Source: Flavobacterium luteolum
Lineage (GTDB): Bacteria; Bacteroidota; Bacteroidia; Flavobacteriales; Flavobacteriaceae
Direction of reading: 5' to 3'
Assembly: GCF_027111275.1 (NCBI RefSeq)
Contig: NZ_CP114286.1
Location: forward strand, 4,884,501 to 4,948,500
Length of the DNA: 64,000 nucleotides
The position numbers were made by a program, and so were the translations under genes. The notes beneath the pieces were generated by a model. That model had not been told where the DNA came from. It did no database searches and saw only the letters and a list, made by a program, of their open reading frames with translations. Within the stretch, counting starts at the first letter, position 1; each line of letters opens with the position of its first letter. Shown piece after piece: positions 34,689-43,436 of this stretch.

Positions 34689-36023
34689 TTACTTTTTGAA
34701 TTTTTTAACAGGTTTTTCAACTATATCGATTTTGTTCTGTAGGACATAACTCGCCATTAATTTCTCGATTAGTTCGTCTTTTGTAAGATGATGAAAAACA
34801 GTTTTCACTTTTGTTTTTAAATCCTGTGAAAGCTCATGATTTGGTTTTGTTTTGAAAATTTGTTTGGCCCATAAAAGCATATTGTTTTCTTCAAGACTTG
34901 CAGCAGAAGGTTTTTTAAACTCAGAAAATTTAATTCCTAATTCTCTTTCGAAATCAGCAATTTCAAAAACTTCTTCTTGCTGTAAAACAGTCAAAGAAAG
35001 TCCTTTTGCTCCTGCCCTTGCGGTTCTTCCACTTCGGTGAACGTAATTTTCGTAAGTGTCAGGCAAATGATAATTAATCACATACGAGATTTCTTTTACA
35101 TCAATTCCTCTCGCAGCCAAATCGGTTGCAACCAGAATATTAATATGTCCTTCACGAAACTGTTCCATAATTCTATCACGAATTCCCTGCGTCAGACTTC
35201 CATGAAGCGCTCCCGAAGAGAATTTATTGATTGCTAGATTTTTGGCTAATTTATTAACGGCAGCTTTCGTTTTACAGAAAATAATTCCTCTTTCGCCATC
35301 TCTAGAATTTAAGAAATGCATTAAAACTTCCAATTTTTCAATAGGATCTACCACAATATACTCATGGTCTATTCCTTCATTTCCAACAGTTTCCATATTG
35401 GCGCTTATCTGAACTACATTTTTGTTCAAATAATTCTGAATCAGTTGTTTTATGGTTCCAGGAAGTGTTGCCGAAAATAATAAAGTACGATGTTTTTTAG
35501 GCAATTCTGCAACAATTTCGTCTAAACTTTCTTTTAGAATAGCCACCATTTCGTCGGCTTCATCCAAAACTAAGTATTCTGTTTGTTTTAAATCAATTGC
35601 TTTTCGCTGAATCAAATCGATTAAACGTCCTGGAGTTGCCACAACGATTTGAGCGCCTTCTTTTAATCTTTCGATTTGTGGTTTTATTGGAGTTCCTCCG
35701 CAAATGGAAGCAATAGATATATTAGGAATATATTTTGAAAAATCTTCTAAGTTTCTAAAAATCTGCTGACCCAATTCTCTAGTTGGAACTAAAATCACAG
35801 CTTGAACTGTTGTCGATTCTGTATTTACCAATTGCAATAAAGGCAAACCAAATGCGGCTGTTTTTCCTGTTCCTGTTTTTGCTAAACCTACAATATCGTG
35901 AGTTTCGCCCAAAAATAGCGGAATTGTTTTTTGTTGAATTTCTGTTGGTTCAACAATGTTTAATTCGCTTAAAGCTTTTAAAATTGGAGCCGAAATTCCT
36001 AATGTTGAGAATGGTTTAGACAT
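34689..36023 (-). CDS. DEAD-box RNA helicase
   Basis: The 444-residue ATP-dependent RNA helicase shows the full motif set: Q motif (FSTLGIS..PTEIQQKTIP), motif I AKTGTGKT, Ia PTRELG, GG, TPGR, DEAD box VLDEADEMV, SAT, then ATDLAARGID and HRSGRTARAG. I start it at the ATG at 36023, giving MSKPFSTLG directly before the Q motif; an upstream frame enters the repeat region. The Lys-rich tail may bind RNA. Cold-adaptation or ribosome assembly are common roles for the family. Confidence 0.93.
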   Translation of the reverse strand: MSKPFSTLGISAPILKALSELNIVEPTEIQQKTIPLFLGETHDIVGLAKTGTGKTAAFGLPLLQLVNTESTTVQAVILVPTRELGQQIFRNLEDFSKYIPNISIASICGGTPIKPQIERLKEGAQIVVATPGRLIDLIQRKAIDLKQTEYLVLDEADEMVAILKESLDEIVAELPKKHRTLLFSATLPGTIKQLIQNYLNKNVVQISANMETVGNEGIDHEYIVVDPIEKLEVLMHFLNSRDGERGIIFCKTKAAVNKLAKNLAINKFSSGALHGSLTQGIRDRIMEQFREGHINILVATDLAARGIDVKEISYVINYHLPDTYENYVHRSGRTARAGAKGLSLTVLQQEEVFEIADFERELGIKFSEFKKPSAASLEENNMLLWAKQIFKTKPNHELSQDLKTKVKTVFHHLTKDELIEKLMASYVLQNKIDIVEKPVKKFKK

Positions 36024-36041
36024 GTTCTTTAATTTGTTTAA

Positions 36042-36179
36042 AGTTTCAGGTTTCAAGTTACACCAAAAACTTAATAAGTTGAAAGGAGAAATCACATTTA
36101 CTTTGAAATGCTATTTCTCCTTTTTATAAATTATGATACTATTTTAGATTCCAATAACTTGAAACATGAAACCTGAAAT
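36042..36179. repeat. GTTTCAGG inverted repeat enclosing a terminator
   Basis: AGTTTCAGGTTTCAAGTTA (36042-36060) faces AACTTGAAACATGAAACCTG (36156-36175). Inside, AAAGGAGAAAT (36082-36092) pairs with ATTTCTCCTTT (36113-36123), which can serve as a minus-strand terminator for the helicase ending at 36198. The outer arms belong to the five-copy GTTTCAAG family. Confidence 0.7.
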
Positions 36180-36197
36180 AATTTAACTTTTAAATTA

Positions 36198-37736
36198 TCA
36201 ATCTGGTTCGTTCATGATTTTTTCACGATACTTTTTACCAATTAATAAAGTTAATCTTTGTTTGTAATCGTCAACCAGCCATTCGCGGTAGTTTTTACTG
36301 CATTGGCTCAAACATTTAGAATAACGTTTAATACGATCTTCGATATCATCTTCTAGTTCTTTAGCCAGCATTTTTGCTTCCTGAAGCGTTTCTGTATTAT
36401 CTACACACATTCCTGCATGCTGATCTAGAGATTTATCTAAAACTACTTTAGAACGAAGGTTTTGTTTGATGATTAATTTATGTTCTTCGTCAACATCAAA
36501 ACTAACATCGGCCGTTTTACTGAATTTTGCACGCAATTCTGGTGGCATGCTATATTTAAAGAACATCTCGATTTCGTGGTCATCACGAAGATTCTCCAAA
36601 TAAAACTCTGGCGATTTAAAAATATGCTGCCAGTTTACAGGATCGCTCCATAAACCAAAACGAGCGGCATTGTTACCTAAATCGATAACTGTAAATTCGT
36701 CTTTTCCAGGCAATTTACGAGAACCACGACCAATCATCTGGAAATACAGAGTCAGAGATTTCGTTGCTCTGTTCAAGATAATCGTTTCTACAGTTGGTTC
36801 ATCAAAACCAGTTGTTAAGATTCCAACAGAAGTCAAAATTGCATCTGGAGTCTTCTTAAACCATTGCAGAATGTCTTTACGCTCTTCAGAACTGCTTGTG
36901 TTGTCTAAGTGGCGAATATCATATCCTGCTTCTCTAAACGTTTCATATACATATAAAGAAGTATGAATACCGTTATTAAAAATCAAGGTTTTCTTTCCTA
37001 AAGAACGTTCTGTATATGCGTGAAGCAGTTTTTCCTGCATCAAAGTATTGGTATACAAATCGTCTGATGATTTTACAGTATAATCACCATTAATACCTAC
37101 TTTAAGCGAAGTTAAACCAACATCATAGCTATAAGTTGTTGCTTTTGCTAAGAAGCCTTTCTCAATCAATGAACCAATTGTATCACCAACGATAAGTTCG
37201 TGGTAACTTTGGTGCATTGGTAATTTTATGTTAGAACTCAAAGGCGTTGCTGTTACTCCAAGAATAAAAGCATTTTTAAATGAGTTTAATAGTTTTCTAA
37301 ACGAGTTGTAATGTGCCTCATCAATAATCACCAAACCAATATTGTCTAGATGAAGTTTTTCATCATTAATACGGTTTTTTAAAGTTTCAACCATTGCCAC
37401 GAAACAAGAAAAATCATTCTGATCTGGCAATTCTTTTACTTTACTATTGATTATTTTGTTTGTTACACCAAAACCTGTAAGCATTTTTGAGGTTTGCTTG
37501 CAAAGTTCGATACGGTGCGTTAAAACCACCACTTTTTTATCGTTATGAGATAAATAGCGGCGAACGATTTCAGAAAATATCACTGTTTTACCTCCACCTG
37601 TCGGAAGCTGATACAGTAAATGATGCTTGGGAGGAGCATTGTCTAAACGGTCAAAAATAGCGTCAATATCGCCTTTTTGGTATGCATACAGTTCTTTTTT
37701 CTCTTCTCTTTGTATTTCTAAAGTGTTTTGAGACAT
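36198..37736 (-). CDS. Superfamily 2 DEAD/DEAH helicase (ResIII/UvrB-like)
   Basis: The 512-residue protein has motif I YQLPTGGGKTVIFSEI near 43-58, motif II VIIDEAHYNSFRK, motif III GVTATPLSS and motif VI MIGRGSRKLPGKDEF with an Arg finger. It is of the DNA/RNA translocase type related to the helicase parts of restriction and repair enzymes (DEAH, with a helicase_C domain), and no nuclease or methylase domain is attached. The Lys/Asp-rich C-terminal 130 residues are of unknown role. Its neighbours give no restriction-modification context, so a housekeeping repair or RNA role is more likely. Confidence 0.85.
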   Translation of the reverse strand: MSQNTLEIQREEKKELYAYQKGDIDAIFDRLDNAPPKHHLLYQLPTGGGKTVIFSEIVRRYLSHNDKKVVVLTHRIELCKQTSKMLTGFGVTNKIINSKVKELPDQNDFSCFVAMVETLKNRINDEKLHLDNIGLVIIDEAHYNSFRKLLNSFKNAFILGVTATPLSSNIKLPMHQSYHELIVGDTIGSLIEKGFLAKATTYSYDVGLTSLKVGINGDYTVKSSDDLYTNTLMQEKLLHAYTERSLGKKTLIFNNGIHTSLYVYETFREAGYDIRHLDNTSSSEERKDILQWFKKTPDAILTSVGILTTGFDEPTVETIILNRATKSLTLYFQMIGRGSRKLPGKDEFTVIDLGNNAARFGLWSDPVNWQHIFKSPEFYLENLRDDHEIEMFFKYSMPPELRAKFSKTADVSFDVDEEHKLIIKQNLRSKVVLDKSLDQHAGMCVDNTETLQEAKMLAKELEDDIEDRIKRYSKCLSQCSKNYREWLVDDYKQRLTLLIGKKYREKIMNEPD

Positions 37737-37845
37737 TGTTTATTTTTGGATTTTTGCAAAAATACACCGAAAAAACAGTTATTCATCTTCTTTTAACTTA
37801 AAATAAATGTTTTTTTTAAATAAAGATTTTTTATGAGAAAGGGTT

Positions 37846-38379
37846 TTAATAGTCGATTTTTTCCAAAATTGCTTCAAAATCGTACTTATTTCTCCATTTT
37901 TGCTCCGAAGTTTCGTTCTGAATTGCGTTAATTCGCAATTTAAAATCGTTAAAAATTCCATTTGAAACAATAAAATTGACTGCTTGCTCAAAAGAATTTA
38001 AGATGCTTTTGTAAAATAATTCCTGCTTGATTAAATTTTGAGAAGAAAACGTTTGCGCAATTTCGATATTGTAAAGCATAATATCGGCTACAATATAGGA
38101 ATCTACACCAAGCATCATAAAATGTTTTATGAGTTTTTGAGCAACCGATCTTCGCATTTTGGCTTTCGGACGCCATTTTGCTCCCGGTTTTTTAATTGGG
38201 AAATATTCGTGTGAGATTTTAACCTTTGCCTCCTGAAGCAATTTATCTTCTTTCGGATTAAAAACAAAGTCGTAATACACCTTTACAGGAGCAAATTTCT
38301 CGTACAATTCGATCAATTGTTCCTCTAATTGGTCTTTGCTTAATTCGCCTAAATATTTTTTTAAATCTCTTTTACTCAT
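37846..38379 (-). CDS. DUF6155-like protein
   Basis: The 177-residue cytosolic protein starts MSKRDLKKYLGELSKDQLEEQLIELYEKF and contains KVYYDFVFNPKEDKLLQEAK and YFPIKKPGAKWRPKAK, which I associate with the DUF6155 family of Bacteroidota and Firmicutes. It is mainly helical and basic in the middle. The start is the ATG at 38379; a TTG two codons upstream is less likely. Function is unknown. Confidence 0.7.
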   Translation of the reverse strand: MSKRDLKKYLGELSKDQLEEQLIELYEKFAPVKVYYDFVFNPKEDKLLQEAKVKISHEYFPIKKPGAKWRPKAKMRRSVAQKLIKHFMMLGVDSYIVADIMLYNIEIAQTFSSQNLIKQELFYKSILNSFEQAVNFIVSNGIFNDFKLRINAIQNETSEQKWRNKYDFEAILEKIDY

Positions 38380-38448
38380 TCTCAAAACTTAAGATTACAA
38401 AAGTAAATTACTTTCTTTATAAATACCTCAAAAACCAACGATAATACT

Positions 38449-38456
38449 TAATTTTG
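38449..38456 (+). promoter_or_regulatory. Putative promoter box (TAATTTTG) for the DUF3817-MscS pair
   Basis: TAATTTTG matches TAnnTTTG exactly, 28 nt before the 38484 start codon. No clear TTG upstream box is present. Confidence 0.45.
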
Positions 38457-38483
38457 CCGATATTAAACTTAAAAAATACATAC

Positions 38484-38777
38484 ATGCTCAAGATTTTCAA
38501 AGTTACTGCCATTTTAGAGGGAATCTCTTATTTAGTATTATTTGCTAATATGCTTATTATCAAAAACAATAATCCTGAACTTTACCATACATTATTACGT
38601 CCGTTAGGAATGACACATGGTGTTTTATTTATCGGATATATTCTTTTAGCTTTTTTATTGAAAAAATCAATGAATTGGGACTTAAAAACTTTCGGAATTA
38701 TTTTGGTTGCCTCTCTTATTCCGTTTGGAACTTTTTATATCGAGAAAAAATATTTAGAAACTAAAGCAAATGCATAA
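38484..38777 (+). CDS. DUF3817 small membrane protein
   Basis: The 97-residue protein has about three hydrophobic helices and the pattern FKVTAILEGISYLVLFANM followed by RPLGMTHGVLFIGYILLAF, characteristic of DUF3817. The conserved Glu of ILEG and His of GMTHG lie in or near membrane helices. It overlaps the next gene by 8 nt, so both are probably made from one mRNA. I start it at the ATG at 38484 (MLKIFKVTA). Function is not established. Confidence 0.85.
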   Translation: MLKIFKVTAILEGISYLVLFANMLIIKNNNPELYHTLLRPLGMTHGVLFIGYILLAFLLKKSMNWDLKTFGIILVASLIPFGTFYIEKKYLETKANA

Positions 38778-40017
38778 GCTTTTGGAGAAAATATTTAATT
38801 TTTTATATCCTGTTTTCAGAGACTGGGGAATGAGCCGTAATGTTGCGTCTTATACCAGTCTGATTTTTAATATTCTTATTCTAATAGCGCTGGCATATGT
38901 TATTTATTATGCTGCTAAATTTCTTTTGGTTACACTGACAGCCGTTTTTGCACAGCGTACCAAAACAAAGTTTGACGATTATTTAATTCAAAACAAAACA
39001 ACAAGATATACCGCTTATTTAATTCCGTTTTTCTTTATTTATAAAGCAGTTCCAGTAATTCTCGACAAATATGAATATTGGGAATCGATTTTCGGGAAAA
39101 TTGTCGGAATCTATATTGTATTGCTTGGATTGTGGATCGTTAGAACTGTTTTTAATTCGTTACGCGATTATTTAAAACAAAAGCCTGAATACAGCGACAA
39201 GCCAATTGACAGTTTTGTTCAGGTTATCATGATTGTGCTTTGGATTTTTGGAGTTGCGATGATTATTTCGACTTTATTTGGAATTAAAAAAGGCGAACTG
39301 TTAACCATTCTAGGAACACTTTCGGCAATTATTATCTTAATTTTTAGAGATACAATTCTTGGATTTGTTTCAAGTGTTCAGGTTGCGATAAACGATATGG
39401 TTCGTATTGGCGATTGGATTACAATGGATAAGTTTGGTGCCGATGGAGATGTTATCGAAATCAATTTGACAACAGTAAAAGTTCGAAACTTCGATAATAC
39501 AATCACAACTATTCCAACATACGCTTTAAGTTCAGATTCGTTTCAGAACTGGCGCGGAATGCAGAAATCTGATGGAAGACGTATCAAAAGACATGTTTTA
39601 ATAAAAAGCAGTACAATCCGTTTTTTGAATGATGAAGATTTGCATCAGCTAAAAAAAGTACAGTTGATAACTTCTTACATAGACAGCCGTCAAGCAGAAA
39701 TCGATAAATACAATGATCTTAGAGGAATTGATAAAACGCTTTCGCTAAATGGCCGAAACATTACCAATTTAGGATTGTTTAGAAAATATATTATGCAATA
39801 TTTAAATGACCATCCAGGATTGAATAAAAATATGCATATCATGTGCCGACAGCTACAATCTACCGCGCATGGAGTTCCGTTGGAAATTTATGTCTTTTCA
39901 AGTGACAAACGCTGGGCAAATTACGAATACATCATGGCCGATATTTTCGACCACGTAATGGCATCAGTTAGATATTTTGATCTTGAAATTTTTGAATTGC
40001 CTTCTACGTTAAGTTAG
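38770..40017 (+). CDS. MscS-type mechanosensitive ion channel family protein
   Basis: The 415-residue inner membrane protein has several N-terminal transmembrane helices, then the conserved pore-proximal and beta-domain segment LGTLSAIIILIFRDTILGFVS, with VAINDMVRIGDWITMDKFGADGDVIEINLTTVKVRNFDNTI, which is the MscS middle domain. It likely opens on membrane tension to release solutes. The C-terminal domain is longer than in E. coli MscS, as in the YbdG-like subgroup. The start ATG lies within the end of the DUF3817 gene. Confidence 0.9.
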   Translation: MHKLLEKIFNFLYPVFRDWGMSRNVASYTSLIFNILILIALAYVIYYAAKFLLVTLTAVFAQRTKTKFDDYLIQNKTTRYTAYLIPFFFIYKAVPVILDKYEYWESIFGKIVGIYIVLLGLWIVRTVFNSLRDYLKQKPEYSDKPIDSFVQVIMIVLWIFGVAMIISTLFGIKKGELLTILGTLSAIIILIFRDTILGFVSSVQVAINDMVRIGDWITMDKFGADGDVIEINLTTVKVRNFDNTITTIPTYALSSDSFQNWRGMQKSDGRRIKRHVLIKSSTIRFLNDEDLHQLKKVQLITSYIDSRQAEIDKYNDLRGIDKTLSLNGRNITNLGLFRKYIMQYLNDHPGLNKNMHIMCRQLQSTAHGVPLEIYVFSSDKRWANYEYIMADIFDHVMASVRYFDLEIFELPSTLS

Positions 40018-40022
40018 ATTTT

Positions 40023-40261
40023 GTTTCAAGTTTCAAGTTTCAAGTTGATATAGCATGCGCATATTTAACCGCTAAGTTCGCTATCCCGATAGCTATCGGG
40101 AACGCAAGGTTCGCAAAGTTTTTATACAAAGCTTTGCGAACTTTGCGTTTTTATTAAACTCCAATACAAAAATAACTTTGCTCCCGATAGCTATCGGGAT
40201 TGCGGTAAAACACACAAGCCAATCAACTTGAAACCTGAAACTTGAAACTTGAAACTTGAAA
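40023..40261. repeat. Composite intergenic repeat: GTTTCAAG arms, CCCGATAGCTATCGGG and CTTTGCG words
   Basis: The 250-nt gap between the channel gene and the lipoprotein gene is entirely repeat. GTTTCAAGTTTCAAGTTTCA (40023-40042) faces AACTTGAAACTTGAAAC-type sequence at 40224-40261. Inside are two copies of the perfect palindrome CCCGATAGCTATCGGG (40085-40100, 40183-40198) and an inverted pair GTTCGCAAAG / CTTTGCGAAC (40110-40141). Three of the window's repeat families are thus nested in one element. Confidence 0.8.
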
Positions 40262-40269
40262 CAAAAAAA

Positions 40270-40689
40270 CTACTCCTTCTCTATCCTTTCAAAAAGAAAC
40301 TCAGGATTGTTATATTCAATAGGAACTTCTGGAACGTAACACGGAAGATTAAAATAAGTTCCGATTACTCCCTTTCCTAGATAAAGTTTATTGTCTTTCT
40401 TTAAAAGCGCAAGTGGAACTCTTTTCCAAGCGCCACCAAAAGAAATATAATGATAATCGCCCCGAAGCGTATTACCTCTTAAATCGCCTCTTACGTCGCC
40501 AGAATCTTTTCCGGTTCCATAATGCGAAATTTCGTAACGGCCATAAAAACGTTTGTCATTTATATGAATATCAAAAATAGCCGTGTCTTTGTTGTTTACA
40601 GCGCGGTATAATTGATGATTGTATTTTTCTTTATCTTCTTTGGAATTGCAAGAAGCTAGTAATAAGCAGAGAAACAGAAATAATCGCAT
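40270..40689 (-). CDS. Putative lipoprotein
   Basis: The 139-residue product starts RLFLFLCLLLASCNSKED, a lipoprotein signal with the lipobox LLASC, so it should be acylated and membrane-anchored. The mature part contains FYGRYEISHYGTGKDSGDVRGDLRGNTLRGDYHY, a beta pattern in which short segments repeat (GDVRGD, GDLRGN). I do not recognise a family; function is unknown. Confidence 0.75.
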   Translation of the reverse strand: MRLFLFLCLLLASCNSKEDKEKYNHQLYRAVNNKDTAIFDIHINDKRFYGRYEISHYGTGKDSGDVRGDLRGNTLRGDYHYISFGGAWKRVPLALLKKDNKLYLGKGVIGTYFNLPCYVPEVPIEYNNPEFLFERIEKE

Positions 40690-40771
40690 AATTTATTTTT
40701 AGAAAAACAAAAATAGGTTTTTACAATGGGATTATTTCTTTAACTTTAAGGAAAACTTAAAACAAAACCCC

Positions 40772-41179
40772 ATGGAAGATAGAGACACTTTTTTAAAAGA
40801 ATTCAGAGGCGAAACTTTAGGAACTGTAAGTGCTCAATCTTCAGCAGATGAGATCTTTCAAAACCAGACCATCAGGCCCATTTTAAAACTTCAAAATGAC
40901 TTGTTCATTGCTGTTTTTATCAATTATGTAAACAAAAATAAACCCGATTTCTATTCTTACTCGGTTGAAAAGAAGCTTCAGACAATCGAAAATTCCATTC
41001 AAAAAGATATTAAATTTAGAAATTCATTAAAAGGAATTGTGATGGCGCTTTTTACAGTAGACGAATACAATACTTACATTCAAAATTCTTCTGATTTGAA
41101 TAAGCGAATGATGAATTTACTTATTGACCGATTGAAAAATCAGGTTCAATTGTTTGAAGTGGAATCGGATTCTAAGTAA
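40772..41179 (+). CDS. Conserved small protein of unknown function
   Basis: The 135-residue cytosolic protein reads MEDRDTFLKEFRGETLGTVS and later IEKDIKFRN-like SIQKDIKFRNSLKGIVMALF. Similar Flavobacteriia proteins are, as I recall, often labelled glyoxalase, but no VOC motif is visible, so I do not use that name. It is mainly helical. It precedes another unknown gene by 8 nt. Confidence 0.65.
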   Translation: MEDRDTFLKEFRGETLGTVSAQSSADEIFQNQTIRPILKLQNDLFIAVFINYVNKNKPDFYSYSVEKKLQTIENSIQKDIKFRNSLKGIVMALFTVDEYNTYIQNSSDLNKRMMNLLIDRLKNQVQLFEVESDSK

Positions 41180-41187
41180 TTTTTGAA

Positions 41188-41658
41188 GTGGAAATCGAAA
41201 TTAATAGTTCAAATGGAGATTTAAAGGCTTTTAAAGGCAATTCTTTATTATTTTATTCTACAGTTAAGATTAATATTTTTAACAGAATTATAAAAGTATT
41301 TAACTATGCTGATATTTTAGTTTTAGAATTAAAAATAACAGACTTAATTTTCAAAAGCAGCTATAAGATCTTGTTTCAAAATAATGATTTGATTAGTCAT
41401 GTTGCTCGAATTAGCTATGATGATATTTTTTTTGATGAAAATGAAAGCCTAAAAAAACGGTTTGATAATAGGATAATATCTTTCAATTGGAATTATTCTT
41501 ATTTTCATAAAAATATTAAAATTGCTCAAGTAAAGCATAATACAAAAAAATATCCATGCATAATGGAGTTAAATATAGAGGAGAAAAATTTAAACTTTCT
41601 TGATCAAATTTTAATCCATATTCTGTCAACGAGAATTGCTGATCCAAATGATAATTGA
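41188..41658 (+). CDS. Hypothetical protein with likely GTG start
   Basis: The 156-residue product has no recognisable domain. It is rich in Lys, Asn and Ile, with beta-like stretches (YADILVLELKITDLIFKSSY). The only upstream in-frame start is GTG at 41188, since the next Met is far inside. GTG starts are rare among the neighbours, so the gene could begin differently or be decaying. It lies 8 nt after the preceding gene. Confidence 0.5.
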   Translation: MEIEINSSNGDLKAFKGNSLLFYSTVKINIFNRIIKVFNYADILVLELKITDLIFKSSYKILFQNNDLISHVARISYDDIFFDENESLKKRFDNRIISFNWNYSYFHKNIKIAQVKHNTKKYPCIMELNIEEKNLNFLDQILIHILSTRIADPNDN

Positions 41659-41705
41659 TCTTCGGCTTAAATATGCTTTAATTTTAAATAACCATTAATA
41701 AACAA

Positions 41706-42284
41706 ATGTTCGACCAATTCCGAAACAAATTCTCTTTAACTGATGAAAAATGGAACGAATACATCGGTTATTTCAATCGAATTGAAGTTCCTGCGAAAAC
41801 TACCCTTTTAGAAGAAGGTGAAGTTTCAAAAAAACTTTATATCATAGAAAAAGGCTGTATTCGGGTTTGGTTTAACAATAACGGAAAAGATCTTACTACG
41901 CAATTCTTTTTTGAAAATGAGAGCGTTGCTTCTATCGAAAGTTTCATGAAGAAACTTCCGAGTCCGACAAATATAGAAACGATTGAGCCTTCGGTTTTGT
42001 GGTGGATTCATAAAAATGATTTGGATAAAATTCTCGAAGAAATCAAAGAAATACCAGCATTGAGGGATAGTCTCATTAATAAGCTTTTTGAGCGTACTTT
42101 TGATTATATGAAATATTTTGTTTCATTTATAAAAGATTCCCCTGTAGAGCGCTATGTTAATTTAATTCAACAAAGACCTCAAATCATATTGCGTGTTCCG
42201 CAACATTATATCGCTTCTTATTTAGGCATAACAACTGTACATTTAAGCAGATTAAAAAGCAAATTAGTAAATAAGAATAATTGA
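41706..42284 (+). CDS. Crp/Fnr-family transcriptional regulator
   Basis: The 192-residue regulator has an N-terminal cyclic-nucleotide-binding-like domain (EEGEVSKKLYIIEKGCIRVWF, then QFFFENESVASIESFM) and a C-terminal helix-turn-helix (QHYIASYLGITTVHLSRLKS). It lacks the N-terminal Cys cluster of Fnr, so it does not look like an Fe-S oxygen sensor. It lies 127 nt before a quinone oxidoreductase gene whose upstream region carries a GATAAC-AAAT-GTTATC palindrome, a plausible target. Confidence 0.88.
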   Translation: MFDQFRNKFSLTDEKWNEYIGYFNRIEVPAKTTLLEEGEVSKKLYIIEKGCIRVWFNNNGKDLTTQFFFENESVASIESFMKKLPSPTNIETIEPSVLWWIHKNDLDKILEEIKEIPALRDSLINKLFERTFDYMKYFVSFIKDSPVERYVNLIQQRPQIILRVPQHYIASYLGITTVHLSRLKSKLVNKNN

Positions 42285-42346
42285 CATATTAATATCAGCC
42301 AAACTTAAACTAGCTTATATAACTTATATGGTTTAAGAAGAAATTT

Positions 42347-42362
42347 GATAACAAATGTTATC
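42347..42362. promoter_or_regulatory. Candidate Crp/Fnr-type operator upstream of the oxidoreductase gene
   Basis: GATAAC (42347-42352) and GTTATC (42357-42362) form a perfect inverted repeat separated by AAAT, 16 bp overall. Its end is about 22 nt upstream of a near-consensus -7 box (TAATTTCG, 42384-42391), around position -40, where an activator would bind. Confidence 0.5.
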
Positions 42363-42411
42363 GTCTGCCCATAAACGGCTCTGTAATTTCGCTTCATAAA
42401 ATTTAATAATT

Positions 42412-43383
42412 ATGAAAGCAGCAGTAGTTTATAAAAAAGGCGAATTGCCTAAATATGCAGAATTTGAAGAGCCAATTGCATCAAATGAAAATGAAGTTTT
42501 GGTTTCGGTAAAAGCCGTAGCCATTACAAATCTGGATAAAGGAATTGCAAGCGGAGATCATTATTCTTCGGAAAAAGAAAATCAAAACGGATTTGTAGTT
42601 GGAAGCGACGGAATTGGAGTTCTAGAAAACGGAACGAGAGTTTACGCCCGCGGAATCTCAGGAACAATCGCAGAAAAAGCTTTAGTAGAGAAAAATCGAA
42701 TGGTTGTTTTACCAAATGGAATTGATGATGCAACAGCCGCAGCGATGCCAAACGCAGTTGCAGGTTCGGCAATGGCACTTCGTTTTAGAGCTAGCATCAA
42801 ATCAGGTGAAACGGTTTTGATAAATGGAGCAACTGGTTTTACGGGACAAATGGCGGTTCAAATTGCAAAACATTATGGAGCTAAAAAGATTATTGTTACA
42901 GGAAGAAATGAAAAAGCGCTTGAAAGCCTTTTAGAATTAGGCGCCGATGAAATTGTTTCTTTAAAAAAAGATGATGAATCTATTCTTTCTCAGTTAAAAG
43001 AAATCCATAAAAATACTCCGATAGATATTGTAATTGATTATTTATGGGGACATTCGGCAGAACTTATTTTTTCTGTTTTAAAAGGAAATGGAAATTTTAC
43101 GCATAAAACGAGATATATTTCTGTTGGTTCTATGTCTGGAGATACCATTCAATTATCAGCTCAGATTTTGAGAAGCGTTGATCTTCAATTGTCTGGTTCA
43201 GGTTTGGGAAGCTGGACAAAAGAAGAAGTGAAATTGTTATTTTCTGAAATCCTTCCCGAAATGTTTCTTTTAGCATCTAAAAATATACTAAAAGTAAATA
43301 TTGAAACCGTTCATTTATCAGATATTGACAGAATGTGGAATGCGGAAGTTCCTGACGGAAAACGTTTAGTGGTTCTTGTTTAG
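42412..43383 (+). CDS. Zinc-independent quinone oxidoreductase (MDR family)
   Basis: The 323-residue protein belongs to the medium-chain dehydrogenase/reductase superfamily. Its NADPH-binding segment is TVLINGATGFTGQMAVQIAKHY near 138-159, with GADEIV later. It lacks the zinc-ligand Cys cluster of alcohol dehydrogenases, which points to a quinone oxidoreductase-type enzyme. The preceding Crp/Fnr gene and palindrome suggest that it is induced by that regulator. Confidence 0.85.
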   Translation: MKAAVVYKKGELPKYAEFEEPIASNENEVLVSVKAVAITNLDKGIASGDHYSSEKENQNGFVVGSDGIGVLENGTRVYARGISGTIAEKALVEKNRMVVLPNGIDDATAAAMPNAVAGSAMALRFRASIKSGETVLINGATGFTGQMAVQIAKHYGAKKIIVTGRNEKALESLLELGADEIVSLKKDDESILSQLKEIHKNTPIDIVIDYLWGHSAELIFSVLKGNGNFTHKTRYISVGSMSGDTIQLSAQILRSVDLQLSGSGLGSWTKEEVKLLFSEILPEMFLLASKNILKVNIETVHLSDIDRMWNAEVPDGKRLVVLV

Positions 43384-43388
43384 AGGTT

Positions 43389-43424
43389 CTAAGGTTCTGA
43401 GTTTTTTCAGACTCAGAACCTTAG
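43389..43424. repeat. Inverted repeat between convergent genes (CTAAGGTTCTGAGT)
   Basis: CTAAGGTTCTGAGT (43389-43402) pairs perfectly with ACTCAGAACCTTAG (43411-43424). The right arm continues as CATCTTAGCAACTTAG, and the same ACTCAGAACCTTAG word recurs at 47085. It could stop transcription from both sides. Confidence 0.7.
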
Positions 43425-43436
43425 CATCTTAGCAAC

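Noticed and set aside
41188..41658. Annotation of the neighbouring 40772 gene as glyoxalase
   Set aside because: No VOC-type metal or fold motif is visible in the 40772 product, and this second gene adds no support. Both are kept as unknowns.
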